Assembly: GCA_016839745.1 (NCBI GenBank)
Contig: JAEOTS010000089.1
Location: forward strand, 1-40,524
From: Promethearchaeota archaeon
GTDB taxonomy: Archaea > Asgardarchaeota > Lokiarchaeia > Sigyniarchaeales > SOKP01
Length of the DNA stretch: 40,524 nucleotides
Direction of reading: 5' to 3'
Positions 8,770 through 17,424 of this stretch are shown here, in pieces (the first letter of the stretch is position 1; each line of letters starts with the position of its first letter). The translations under genes were made by a program, and so were the position numbers. A model generated the notes under the pieces. That model had not been told where the DNA came from. It saw only the letters and a program-made list of their open reading frames with translations, and searched no databases.

Positions 8770-9354
8770 ATGAAAGTTGTTATTTTCAATTCAAGTCCTA
8801 GAAGCGAAGGTGTTACGAAAAAATGCTTGAATATTGTAATGGACGAGTTAAAAGCTGCTGGAATTGAAGTTGAATATATTTGGATGGGCATGGATAAAAT
8901 CCAAGGATGTATTTCATGTTACCGATGCAGAGAAAATCAAGATAAGAGATGTAGTGTCAAAACTGACAAATTAAACGAGTATTTAGAAAAGATGCTTAAC
9001 GCTGATGGAATAATATTAGGTTCACCAACTTATTTTGCAGACACTACTGCTCGAATGAAAGCGCTTATCGAAAGAGCTGGCCTTGTAAGTAAAGTGAATA
9101 ATAGCTTATTAAAACACAAAGTCGGTGCTTCTGTAGTTTCAGTTAGACGAGCGGGAGCAACCCATGTGTTTTCGAGTATGAATTATTTTTTCCTAATTAA
9201 CCAGATGTTTGTCGTTGGCTCAAGCTACTGGAATTTAGGGGTAAATCCACACGTTTCAGACCCAGATAGAATTATGGAAGACGAAGAAGGTATAGCTACT
9301 TTTCAGAATTTAGGAAGAAATATGGCTTACTTACTTCAAAAACTTAATGCTTAA
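8770..9354 (+). CDS. Iron-sulfur flavoprotein (NAD(P)H-dependent FMN reductase family)
   Basis: This 194-residue flavodoxin-fold protein begins MKVVIFNSSPRSEGVTKK, the phosphate-binding loop for FMN. It then carries a compact cysteine motif, GCISCYRCRENQDKRC (Cx2Cx2Cx7C), typical of archaeal and clostridial iron-sulfur flavoproteins that bind FMN and one [4Fe-4S] cluster. GSPTYFADTTARMKALIERAG is the conserved FMN-contact region. In the family it passes electrons between ferredoxin and small acceptors, including oxygen or peroxide detoxification in methanogens. The physiological partner here is unknown. It is followed by a T9 tract and by the glycyl radical enzyme gene 151 bp later, which probably has its own promoter. 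Confidence 0.83.
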   Translation: MKVVIFNSSPRSEGVTKKCLNIVMDELKAAGIEVEYIWMGMDKIQGCISCYRCRENQDKRCSVKTDKLNEYLEKMLNADGIILGSPTYFADTTARMKALIERAGLVSKVNNSLLKHKVGASVVSVRRAGATHVFSSMNYFFLINQMFVVGSSYWNLGVNPHVSDPDRIMEDEEGIATFQNLGRNMAYLLQKLNA

Positions 9355-9358
9355 TCTC

Positions 9359-9372
9359 TTTTTTTTTCTTTT
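9359..9372 (+). terminator. T-tract terminator after the iron-sulfur flavoprotein gene
   Basis: A T9 run followed by CTTTT starts 5 bp after the stop. There is no hairpin. It resembles archaeal intrinsic terminators and suggests the glycyl radical enzyme gene is transcribed separately. Confidence 0.45.
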
Positions 9373-9505
9373 AGGGCGTTCTTTTTGTTTAATAAAAATA
9401 TACTTTTTAAGCCAATATTTATTGTATTTATATTAGTGTTTTATAATTATATACTTGTAAAAGCATCGATATCAGCAAAGCATAAATCACTTGTAGGCAT
9501 CTAAA

Positions 9506-11866
9506 ATGAACGAAAGGATCAAGAAATTACGGAAACAGAGTCGCTCAGCAATTCCGTATCTTTCATTAGAACGTGCTTTATTAATAACAGAATTTTACAA
9601 GAAAGGAGTAGCTCAATTATATTCACCTCCAGTTACTAGAGCTAAAGCTTTTGAATATATACTGAAAAACAAAGAGATTTGTTTTAATGATGGCGAGTTA
9701 ATAGTTGGAGAACGCGGTCCGGAGCCAAAAGCGACTCCTTCTTACCCAGAAGTATGTTGTCATACATTAAAGGATTTAGAAATACTGGATTCTCGGGAAA
9801 AAATCTCTTTCCAGGTCCAAGAAGGTGTACGGCAAAACTCGAGAGACATCATCATTCCATTTTGGAAAGGTAAAACAATTAGAGAAAAAATCTTTTCTCA
9901 AGTCGATCAAGAGTGGCAAGATGCGTATAACGCGGGAATCTTCACTGAGTTCATGGAACAACGGGCTCCTGGACACACCGTAGCGGGTAAGAGTATCTGG
10001 ACAAATGGATTTTTAGATTTTAAAAAACAAATTCAGAATTCTATTGATAATTTGGATTTTTTCAAAGATCCCGACGCTTTCGCTAAGAGAGAACAGTTAA
10101 AAGCAATGGATATTGCTGCTGACAGTATAATAAGCTATGCAGAAGGACATTCTGAAAAAGCTCTAGAATTAGCTGAAGGAGAATCTAATCCAGAAAGAAA
10201 AAGAGAATTAGAAGAAATAGCCGAAATTTGCTCTCGTGTTCCAGCTAACGCTCCAAGGACGTTCTGGGAAGCTTTACAGCATTATTGGTTTATTCATCTA
10301 GGTGTTATTATAGAATATAATACTTGGGATGCTTTTAATCCTGGACGTCTTGATCAACATTTATACCCTTTTTATAAGAAGGATGTTTCTGATGGTATAT
10401 TAACAAAAGAGAGAGCCATCGAGCTACTTCAAGCCTTTTGGATTAAATTTAATAACCAACCAGCTCCTCCAAAGGTGGGAGTAACGGCAGAAGAAAGCGG
10501 AACTTACACAGATTTTTGCAATATTAATCTTGGAGGGTTAAAGGAGGACGGATCTGATGGAGTAAACGAACTATCTTTCATACTTTTAGATGTAATCGAA
10601 GAAATGAGAATACTACAACCTAGTAGTAATATTCAAATTAGCGAAAAAACCCCAGATAATTTTATTAAAAAAGCCCTTAAGATAATTAAAACAGGTTTCG
10701 GTCAACCCTCAGTTTTCAATGCAGATGCCATTGTCCAAGAACTAACGCGCCAAGGGAAATCCTTAATAGACGCTCGAAACGGTGGTGCTAGTGGGTGCGT
10801 CGAAACAGGAGCTTTTGGAAAAGAAGCATATATATTAACGGGGTACTTTAATCTTGTGAAGATATTTGAAGTTACTTTACATAACGGAGTCGAACCTTTA
10901 ACGGACAAACAAGTTGGATTAAAGACGGGAGAGCCTACTTCTTTCAAAACTTTTGACGAGTTATTAGAAGCGTATACAAAACAAATCAAGCATTTTGTTG
11001 ACATTAAAATAAAAGGTAATCTAATAATAGAGCGGATTTGGGCCCAAAATCCTTCCCCCTTTTTATCAATTATTATTGATGATTGTATCGAAAATGGAAA
11101 AGATTACAACGATGGTGGAGCAAAGTACAATACATCCTATATTCAGATAGTTGGTATGGGGAGTATAACTGATTGCTTAGCTTCTTTAAAATATAATGTT
11201 TATGACAACAAAATTTATACTATGGAAAAAATGCTCGAAGTGCTTAATAATAACTTCGAAGGATTTGAGGAAATAAGACAAAAACTTGTATCTAGAACAC
11301 CTAAATATGGGAACGATAAAGATTACGCAGACTCTATTACCCAACAAATTTTCGAGATCGTATATAGTGCTATTGATGGGCGTCCGAACACCAGAGGAGG
11401 AGTGCACAGAATAAACCTACTTCCTACAACTGTCCACATTTATTTTGGAAAAGTTACTGGTGCCACACCAGACGGTAGAAAAGCATATACGCCTTTATCT
11501 GAAGGAATCTCGCCTGTACAAGGAATGGATATTAATGGCCCAACCTCTGTTATAAAATCCGCTGCTAAAATTGACCATCTTCGAACTGGGGGAACATTAT
11601 TAAATCAAAAATACTCACCCAAATTCTTTTCGAGCGAATCAGGGATTAATAATGTAGCTCATTTGATACGCTCCTATTTTAAAATGGGAGGTCATCACAT
11701 TCAATTTAACGTAGTTTCGGTAAATACTTTGCGTGCTGCTCAAAATGATCCGGCACAATATCATAATCTAATAGTACGCGTTGCGGGATATAGCGATTAT
11801 TATATCAATCTAGGAAAAGATTTACAAGACGAAATAATTAAAAGAACTGAACATATCTCAGTTTAA
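9506..11866 (+). CDS. Glycyl radical enzyme, trans-4-hydroxy-L-proline dehydratase (HypD)-like
   Basis: A 786-residue member of the pyruvate formate-lyase/diol dehydratase superfamily. The glycyl radical site is Gly761 in RVAGYSDYY, and the catalytic thiyl Cys431 lies in GASGCVETG with Glu433 two residues on. A single Cys followed by Val-Glu excludes pyruvate formate-lyase, which has paired cysteines. GCVETG rather than GCVEP, together with the length and the positions of Cys and Gly, best matches HypD, which dehydrates trans-4-hydroxyproline to pyrroline-5-carboxylate. Function as HypD is inferred. The radical SAM activating enzyme that must generate the glycyl radical is absent from the window, as is pyrroline-5-carboxylate reductase. 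ATG start. The gene is flanked by a T-tract upstream and the minus-strand aconitase downstream. Confidence 0.85.
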   Translation: MNERIKKLRKQSRSAIPYLSLERALLITEFYKKGVAQLYSPPVTRAKAFEYILKNKEICFNDGELIVGERGPEPKATPSYPEVCCHTLKDLEILDSREKISFQVQEGVRQNSRDIIIPFWKGKTIREKIFSQVDQEWQDAYNAGIFTEFMEQRAPGHTVAGKSIWTNGFLDFKKQIQNSIDNLDFFKDPDAFAKREQLKAMDIAADSIISYAEGHSEKALELAEGESNPERKRELEEIAEICSRVPANAPRTFWEALQHYWFIHLGVIIEYNTWDAFNPGRLDQHLYPFYKKDVSDGILTKERAIELLQAFWIKFNNQPAPPKVGVTAEESGTYTDFCNINLGGLKEDGSDGVNELSFILLDVIEEMRILQPSSNIQISEKTPDNFIKKALKIIKTGFGQPSVFNADAIVQELTRQGKSLIDARNGGASGCVETGAFGKEAYILTGYFNLVKIFEVTLHNGVEPLTDKQVGLKTGEPTSFKTFDELLEAYTKQIKHFVDIKIKGNLIIERIWAQNPSPFLSIIIDDCIENGKDYNDGGAKYNTSYIQIVGMGSITDCLASLKYNVYDNKIYTMEKMLEVLNNNFEGFEEIRQKLVSRTPKYGNDKDYADSITQQIFEIVYSAIDGRPNTRGGVHRINLLPTTVHIYFGKVTGATPDGRKAYTPLSEGISPVQGMDINGPTSVIKSAAKIDHLRTGGTLLNQKYSPKFFSSESGINNVAHLIRSYFKMGGHHIQFNVVSVNTLRAAQNDPAQYHNLIVRVAGYSDYYINLGKDLQDEIIKRTEHISV

Positions 11867-11908
11867 ACTTAATAAAAAGAATAGTATTAATAGAAAATTA
11901 ATAATATA

Positions 11909-14590
11909 TTATTGTTTTTCTCTAAGCATATTTCTTAATACTGTGTGTAATATCCCAAGATTTTGATAATATTCGAGATCAACCTTATTATCGAGTCGAA
12001 CAATAACATCAAATAAAATTTCTTCCCCATTTTTCTTTATTGCGCTCACAGTTAATTCAGATAAAGGTGTCATATTCTTAACTCCAGAAATACTCACAGT
12101 TTCGGTTCCATCCAAACCTAAATTTGCTGCATTTTCCCCATCTTTGAACTGTAGTGGTAAAACTCCCATGCCTACTAAATTACTTCTATGAATTCTTTCA
12201 AAGGATTCAGCGATTACTGCTTTCACTCCTTGGAGTTGAGTTCCCTTAGCAGCCCAGTCTCGTGAGCTCCCCATACCATAGTCTGTTTTTGCGATAACGA
12301 TTAAAGGTGTTTCAGAAGCGATGTATTTCATAGCCGCATTATAAATTGGCATAACTTCCCCAGTTGGATGATATTTTGTCCAACCTCCTTCTCGATCGAC
12401 GAGAAGATTCCTAATTCTTATGTTTCCAAACGTGCCTCTTGCCATTACCTGATCATTCCCTCTCCTTGACCCAAAAGAATTAAAATCTTTAGGTTCAATC
12501 CCTTTCGAGATTAAATATTTTCCTGCGGGCATATCTTCTGGAATCACTCCTGCAGGAGAAATGTGATCAGTAGTGACGCTTTCTCCCAACAGAGCAAGAA
12601 TTCTAGCGTTCTTTATATCTGTTAGGGGAGGTTTATCAAGAGGAAAATCCATGAAGAAAGGAGGCTCTCTAATATAAGTAGAATCATCTTCCCATTGATA
12701 TACGTTATCTTTTGATGGGTTTAAATCATTCCATAATTCCCATCCTTTAAATATTTCTCCGTATTCCTTATTGAATTGCTCAGGATTGACATTATTCATG
12801 TAAATTTGTTGACACTCATCATGAGAGGGCCAGATATCCTTAAGATATACGGGATTTCCATTTGAATCCAACCCCAAAGGTTCAGTATCCAAATCAATTG
12901 CGACAGTGCCAGCTATTGCGTAGGCGACTACTAAGGGGGGTGATGCTAAATAATTCGTTTTAGTATATGGACTTATTCTACCTTCGAAATTGCGGTTACC
13001 ACTAAGAACGGAAGCAACAACAAGGTCATTATTATCGATTTCTTTTATAATATCACCAGAAAGCGGTCCACTATTTCCAATGCAAGTAGTACAACCATAC
13101 CCAACAATGTTAAATCCTAATTTTTCCAAATAAGGTAATAATCCCGCACTTTCTAGATAATCTCTGACTACTCGGGATCCAGGAGCAAAGCTGGTTTTTA
13201 CATGTTTCTTAACTTTCAAACCTTTTTCAACAGCAGCTTTCGCAATCATTCCTGCTCCAACCATAACCGAAGGGTTGGAAGTATTTGTGCAAGATGTGAT
13301 TGCCGCGATAACTACTGAACCATGTTTTAACTTGTCTGAATCAATATCGGCTAATTTATCTAAATCATCTGGTTTAGCAAAAGAAGTTTTTAGTTGGTGG
13401 GAAAATTCCTTCTTCATGTCTTTAAGAGATATTCTATCTTGTGGTCTCTTTGGTCCCGCTAAACTAGGTTCTATCTCAGTTAAGTTAATTTCTACTACTT
13501 CACTATAATTTGGAGTTGGCAAGTTTGCATCGTAAAAAAGACCTACTTTTTTTAAGTAACTTTTTACAAATTCAGCGTGTTCTTTATTACGACCACTTAA
13601 TAGGAGATAATCTATTGTATTGTCATCAACAGGAAAGAATCCCATCGTAGCTCCGTATTCGGGAGACATATTTGCGATTGTCGCTCGATCGGGCAATTTC
13701 AATTGATTAAGGCTTGGTCCATAAAATTCGACAAATTTACCGACTACACCGTGTGCTCTAAGAATTTGGGTTATCGTAAGAACAATATCAGTGGCAGTAA
13801 TTCCATCTTGAGGTTCACCAATTAATTTAACTCCAACTACCTCAGGGATATTCATATAATACGGTTGACCTAATATAACTGCTTCGGCCTCAATACCACC
13901 AACACCCCAGCCTAGAACACCTAATCCATTAATCATGGTAGTATGTGAGTCGGTACCTACTAGAGTATCGGGAAACGCATACTTTTCTCCTTTATGTTCC
14001 CTTAACTGGACAACAGAGGCGAGATATTCTAAATTTACCTGATGACATATTCCTCTACTAGTAGGAACTACGCGAAAGTTGTTAAAAACAGTTTGAGCCC
14101 ACTTTAAAAATACATAGCGCTCGTAATTTCGCTCAAATTCTTTCTCTTCGTTCAATTTGAGTGCTTCATTTGTCCCATAATAGTCAACTTGGATTGAATG
14201 GTCAATAACTAAATCTACTGGGATGATAGGGTTAATCTTATTAGGATCTCCTGCTGCTCTTTTTACAGCTGATCTTAAAGCCGCTAGATCAACAACAGCG
14301 GGCACGCCTGTGAAGTCTTGAAGTAATACTCTTGATGGTTTATAAGGAATTTCTTTTTTATCCTTTTGATTTGGTACCCATTTTGAGAGTGCAAGGAAAT
14401 TCTCTTCAGTTACAACTTCTCCATCTAAGTTTCGGATTACATTCTCTAATAACACCCTTATAGAATAGGGTAATATCTCTATGTCTCCAAAACCAAGGTC
14501 CTTTAATTTTTTGAGGTTATAAATCGATGCAGTATCGTCTTTAATGTTAATTTTTTCCCTTAAATTGTTCTGGATTTCTGTTATACTCAT
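11909..14590 (-). CDS. acnA: Aconitate hydratase, AcnA/IRP-type
   Basis: Full-length 893-residue aconitase of the AcnA/IRP type, catalysing citrate-isocitrate interconversion. Cluster ligands Cys434 (TSCTNTSNPS), Cys500 and Cys503 (GYGCTTCIGNSG) match the numbering of E. coli AcnA almost exactly. The GTDSHTTMINGLGVLGWGVG segment and the C-terminal swivel motif YGMGSSRDWAAKG are present. It begins 9 bp after the first citrate synthase gene, so the two form a citrate synthase-aconitase operon on the minus strand. This is the second aconitase in the window, of a different family from the one at 5960-7888, and both appear intact. AcnA-type enzymes are commonly more oxidation-stable and can be RNA-binding (IRP-like), but nothing here tests that. 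Confidence 0.93.
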   Translation of the reverse strand: MSITEIQNNLREKINIKDDTASIYNLKKLKDLGFGDIEILPYSIRVLLENVIRNLDGEVVTEENFLALSKWVPNQKDKKEIPYKPSRVLLQDFTGVPAVVDLAALRSAVKRAAGDPNKINPIIPVDLVIDHSIQVDYYGTNEALKLNEEKEFERNYERYVFLKWAQTVFNNFRVVPTSRGICHQVNLEYLASVVQLREHKGEKYAFPDTLVGTDSHTTMINGLGVLGWGVGGIEAEAVILGQPYYMNIPEVVGVKLIGEPQDGITATDIVLTITQILRAHGVVGKFVEFYGPSLNQLKLPDRATIANMSPEYGATMGFFPVDDNTIDYLLLSGRNKEHAEFVKSYLKKVGLFYDANLPTPNYSEVVEINLTEIEPSLAGPKRPQDRISLKDMKKEFSHQLKTSFAKPDDLDKLADIDSDKLKHGSVVIAAITSCTNTSNPSVMVGAGMIAKAAVEKGLKVKKHVKTSFAPGSRVVRDYLESAGLLPYLEKLGFNIVGYGCTTCIGNSGPLSGDIIKEIDNNDLVVASVLSGNRNFEGRISPYTKTNYLASPPLVVAYAIAGTVAIDLDTEPLGLDSNGNPVYLKDIWPSHDECQQIYMNNVNPEQFNKEYGEIFKGWELWNDLNPSKDNVYQWEDDSTYIREPPFFMDFPLDKPPLTDIKNARILALLGESVTTDHISPAGVIPEDMPAGKYLISKGIEPKDFNSFGSRRGNDQVMARGTFGNIRIRNLLVDREGGWTKYHPTGEVMPIYNAAMKYIASETPLIVIAKTDYGMGSSRDWAAKGTQLQGVKAVIAESFERIHRSNLVGMGVLPLQFKDGENAANLGLDGTETVSISGVKNMTPLSELTVSAIKKNGEEILFDVIVRLDNKVDLEYYQNLGILHTVLRNMLREKQ

Positions 14591-14599
14591 ATACTCAAT

Positions 14600-15847
14600 C
14601 TATCTCTCTTCAATTTTTACATATTTTTTATCAAGCTCACCAACATACCGAAGTCTCGGTCGGATCAATTTGTTATCTTTGAGTTGTTCGAGGGCATGAG
14701 CTACCCATCCTGCTGATCTGCTCGCTGCGAATAGAGGCGTAAATAGTGGTGTCGGTATCCCTAATACATGAAGTAAACCGGCAGAATACAGATCCACATT
14801 TGGGTAGATATTTTTTGTTTTGATAATATAATCAGTGAGCATCTCCGTCATCTCAAAAATATTATCTATATCTCCACGGTGATCTTCATGTGCTTGGTCA
14901 GGGATTTTATCGATATCTCCTCTCTCTTCTCTTTCCCAAAATTCTTTAGACAGTTCTCGAAGGATAAGCGCACGTGGATCCCATGTCTTGTAAACGCGGT
15001 GACCGAATCCCATTACTTTTTCTTTGTTCTCTAGCTTTTCTTTAACCCAGGGTAGAACATTTTCTTTTCTTTTAATTTCTTCTAGCATTATTCTAACGAC
15101 CCTTTCGTTAGCACCACCATGCAATGGTCCTCTAAGAGTACCGATAGCGCTTGTAATTCCACTGTAAATATCAGATAAAGTAGAAACAGTGACCCGACAG
15201 GAGAAGGTTGACGAATTTATAGAATGGTCAGCATGACAAATAAGAACTTTGTCAAACACCCTTTCGAAATCCTTGCTTGGTTTCCTACCAGTCATCATAT
15301 AGTAGTAATTCCCCGCATGAGATAGATTTTTTGAGGGCTCTACTAATGGTAGATTTTCTTGGATTCTATGCGCAAATGCGAGGATCGTAGGAATTTTAGC
15401 TATTATTCGAATTCCTTTTCTAATGTTTGCTTCTTCTGTATAGACATAATCGTCTGCATCGTAAAGAGACAGAGCAGAAACTGAAGTCCTTAGCAATTCT
15501 ATTCGAGTTGTATTTCGAGGATAACTCTTTAAAATTGTCAAGATGCTGTCAGGAATATTTCGCTCTACTATTAACAGATTCTTAAATACTTCGAGCTCGG
15601 ATACGGTGGGTAAATTTCCATAGATTAAGAGATAAGCGACTTCTTCAAAGCTTGAATTATTCACTAGATCTTTTAGTGGATATCCTCTGAAGTATAACTT
15701 ACCATTTTCACCATCAATCAAAGTAATTAAACTTTCATCAACATAAATTCCAACTAATCCCTTATAGGTTTTTGATCTATCAAGATTGCATAGTAGAGGT
15801 CCTTCTGGTATGTAATCCTCTTTTATTTTACGAGTATCTTTTTTCAT
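14600..15847 (-). CDS. Citrate synthase, copy 1
   Basis: Condenses acetyl-CoA and oxaloacetate to citrate. 415 residues, the length of the dimeric archaeal/Gram-positive type. The catalytic triad is intact: His243 in GPLHGGAN, His283 in GFGHRVYK and Asp352 in YPNVDLYSAG. ADHSINSSTFSCRVT is also conserved. It is first in the operon with acnA (9 bp gap). A paralog of identical length lies 161 bp upstream on the same strand; by eye the two are roughly 70% identical. A promoter-like block shared with the paralog begins 36 bp before the ATG. Conversion of propionyl-CoA to 2-methylcitrate is a possible division of labour between the copies, but the active-site residues give no distinction. Confidence 0.92.
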   Translation of the reverse strand: MKKDTRKIKEDYIPEGPLLCNLDRSKTYKGLVGIYVDESLITLIDGENGKLYFRGYPLKDLVNNSSFEEVAYLLIYGNLPTVSELEVFKNLLIVERNIPDSILTILKSYPRNTTRIELLRTSVSALSLYDADDYVYTEEANIRKGIRIIAKIPTILAFAHRIQENLPLVEPSKNLSHAGNYYYMMTGRKPSKDFERVFDKVLICHADHSINSSTFSCRVTVSTLSDIYSGITSAIGTLRGPLHGGANERVVRIMLEEIKRKENVLPWVKEKLENKEKVMGFGHRVYKTWDPRALILRELSKEFWEREERGDIDKIPDQAHEDHRGDIDNIFEMTEMLTDYIIKTKNIYPNVDLYSAGLLHVLGIPTPLFTPLFAASRSAGWVAHALEQLKDNKLIRPRLRYVGELDKKYVKIEER

Positions 15848-15882
15848 ATTTGAGTTACCATATTTTCTAATTAAAACCTTAA

Positions 15883-15917
15883 ACTACCTTAAAGTAAAAA
15901 AGAAAGATATATATTTC
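15883..15917 (-). promoter_or_regulatory. Promoter-like block of citrate synthase copy 1, shared with copy 2
   Basis: On the minus strand a GAAATATATATC TATA-like box precedes a TACTTTAAG element. The 35-bp block aligns without gaps to the block before copy 2 at 27 of 35 positions and lies at the same distance (36 bp) from the start codon. The layout fits an archaeal TATA promoter with transcription starting near the TACTTTAAG element. Inferred from sequence conservation only. Confidence 0.5.
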
Positions 15918-16008
15918 TTAAGCTTTTAAATAATTAATTTTGAGAAGAAATAGGAGAAAGCACGCAAAAAAGGATATTAGAATTACACGATTAATATTGA
16001 AAAATGAA

Positions 16009-17256
16009 CTACCTTTCTTCAATTTTTACATAGTTTTTATCTAACGTACCTATATATCGAAGTCTTGGTCTGATTAATTTGTTATCTTTGAGTTGTTCGA
16101 GGGCATGGGCGACCCACCCTGCTGATCTACTCGCAGCAAATAGCGGTGTAAAAGAGGCTGTTGGGATTCCTAATGTATGTAATAATCCTGCAGAATATAG
16201 ATCGACATTTGGATAAAGATTCTTCGTTTTCATTACGTATTCGTTGAGAATCTCGGTCATTTCTATAATATAATCAACTTCATCATGAATATTATGTCCA
16301 TTATTAGGAATTTTGTCTATTAATTCACCGTTTTGAGCCTTTTTACAAAAATTCATGGATATCTCTCTTAAAATTTTAGCCCGGGGATCCCAAGTTTTGT
16401 ATACTCGATGGCCAAATCCCATAATTTTTTCTTTTCTTTCAAATTTTTTCTCTGCCCAAGGAATAACAAGCTCCTTTTTCTTTATCTCATTGGCCATATA
16501 TTTCATGACTGCTTCGTTTGCTCCACCGTGTAGAGGTCCTCTGAGTGTACCTATTGCACTAGTAATACCACTATAAATATCTGAAAGGGTTGAGACCGTT
16601 ACACGACAAGAGAAAGTTGAAGAATTAATGGAGTGATCTGCGTGACAGATTAAGACATCGTCAAATGCCTCTTCAAAATCCCTGTGTGGTTTATTACCTG
16701 TCATCATATAATAATAATTTGCTGAATGAGAGAGATCTTCTGAAGGTTCTACTAAAGGCAAATTGGTTTGAATCCTATGGGCAAATGCTAATAAAGTTGG
16801 CATTTTTGCCACAATTCTAAGTCCTTTCCTAATGTTGGCCGGTTCGGAATAATCATAATCGTCTGGATCATACAAAGAAAGAGCGGAAATTGCGGTTCTT
16901 AGGAGTTCGATCCTTGTAGTGTTCCTTGGAAAACTTTTTAGAATACTAACGATATTATCTGGAATATTTCTTTCCTTTATTAACAAATCTTTAAACTCTT
17001 TAAACTCAGAATTACTTGGAAGTTTTCCATGTATAAGCAAATAAGCAACTTCCTCGAATGTGGAATTGTCACACAACTCTCTGAGAGCATAGCCTCGATA
17101 ATACAACTTTCCATTTATTCCATCGATATATGTTATCAAACTTTCATCTACATAGAGTCCAACTAAACCTTTATGTATCTTTGGGTGATCTAGCTTAGAG
17201 AGTTCTGGTTCAGCATCCTCATAATCTTCACTAATTTTTCTTTTATCTGCTTTCAT
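16009..17256 (-). CDS. Citrate synthase, copy 2 (tandem paralog)
   Basis: Same length (415) and same catalytic residues as copy 1: His243 (GPLHGGAN), His283 (GFGHRVYK) and Asp352 (YPNVDLYSAG). The differences lie mainly in the N-terminal 60 residues, in the PSEDLSHSANYYYMMTGNK region and in a divergent stretch near residues 300-325 (AQNGELIDKIPNNGHNIHDE here). All conserved catalytic positions are kept, so both copies are probably active rather than one being decayed. It has its own promoter-like block at 17292-17326. The copies arose by tandem duplication and then diverged; they are not an assembly duplicate. Separate specificities, regulation or heteromer formation are possible. Confidence 0.92.
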   Translation of the reverse strand: MKADKRKISEDYEDAEPELSKLDHPKIHKGLVGLYVDESLITYIDGINGKLYYRGYALRELCDNSTFEEVAYLLIHGKLPSNSEFKEFKDLLIKERNIPDNIVSILKSFPRNTTRIELLRTAISALSLYDPDDYDYSEPANIRKGLRIVAKMPTLLAFAHRIQTNLPLVEPSEDLSHSANYYYMMTGNKPHRDFEEAFDDVLICHADHSINSSTFSCRVTVSTLSDIYSGITSAIGTLRGPLHGGANEAVMKYMANEIKKKELVIPWAEKKFERKEKIMGFGHRVYKTWDPRAKILREISMNFCKKAQNGELIDKIPNNGHNIHDEVDYIIEMTEILNEYVMKTKNLYPNVDLYSAGLLHTLGIPTASFTPLFAASRSAGWVAHALEQLKDNKLIRPRLRYIGTLDKNYVKIEER

Positions 17257-17291
17257 GATTTAGATACATTATTTGATAATTAAATCCTATT

Positions 17292-17326
17292 ACTAGCTTA
17301 AAGTAGAGTGGTAAAATAAATATTTC
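17292..17326 (-). promoter_or_regulatory. Promoter-like block of citrate synthase copy 2, shared with copy 1
   Basis: Minus-strand GGAAATATTTATTT followed by TACTTTAAG, 36 bp before the ATG, in the same arrangement as at 15883-15917 (27 of 35 bases identical). The TATA-like part and the TACTTTAAG part are the most conserved, while the bases between have drifted. Conservation across the duplication suggests selection on both parts. Confidence 0.5.
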
Positions 17327-17424
17327 CACAAAAAATACGAGAAACTATACAAAAAAAGAGAATTTTCTGTTTTAATTAAAAATATTTCATATTATAAGAT
17401 ATTTTACTATTCAACCAGATTTTT

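Noticed and set aside
9506..11866. Glycyl radical enzyme as pyruvate formate-lyase
   Set aside because: The active site has a single Cys in GCVETG instead of the Cys-Cys pair of pyruvate formate-lyase.
14600..17256. Duplicate citrate synthase genes as an assembly artefact
   Set aside because: The two copies differ across the whole length and in flanking DNA, so they are real paralogs.
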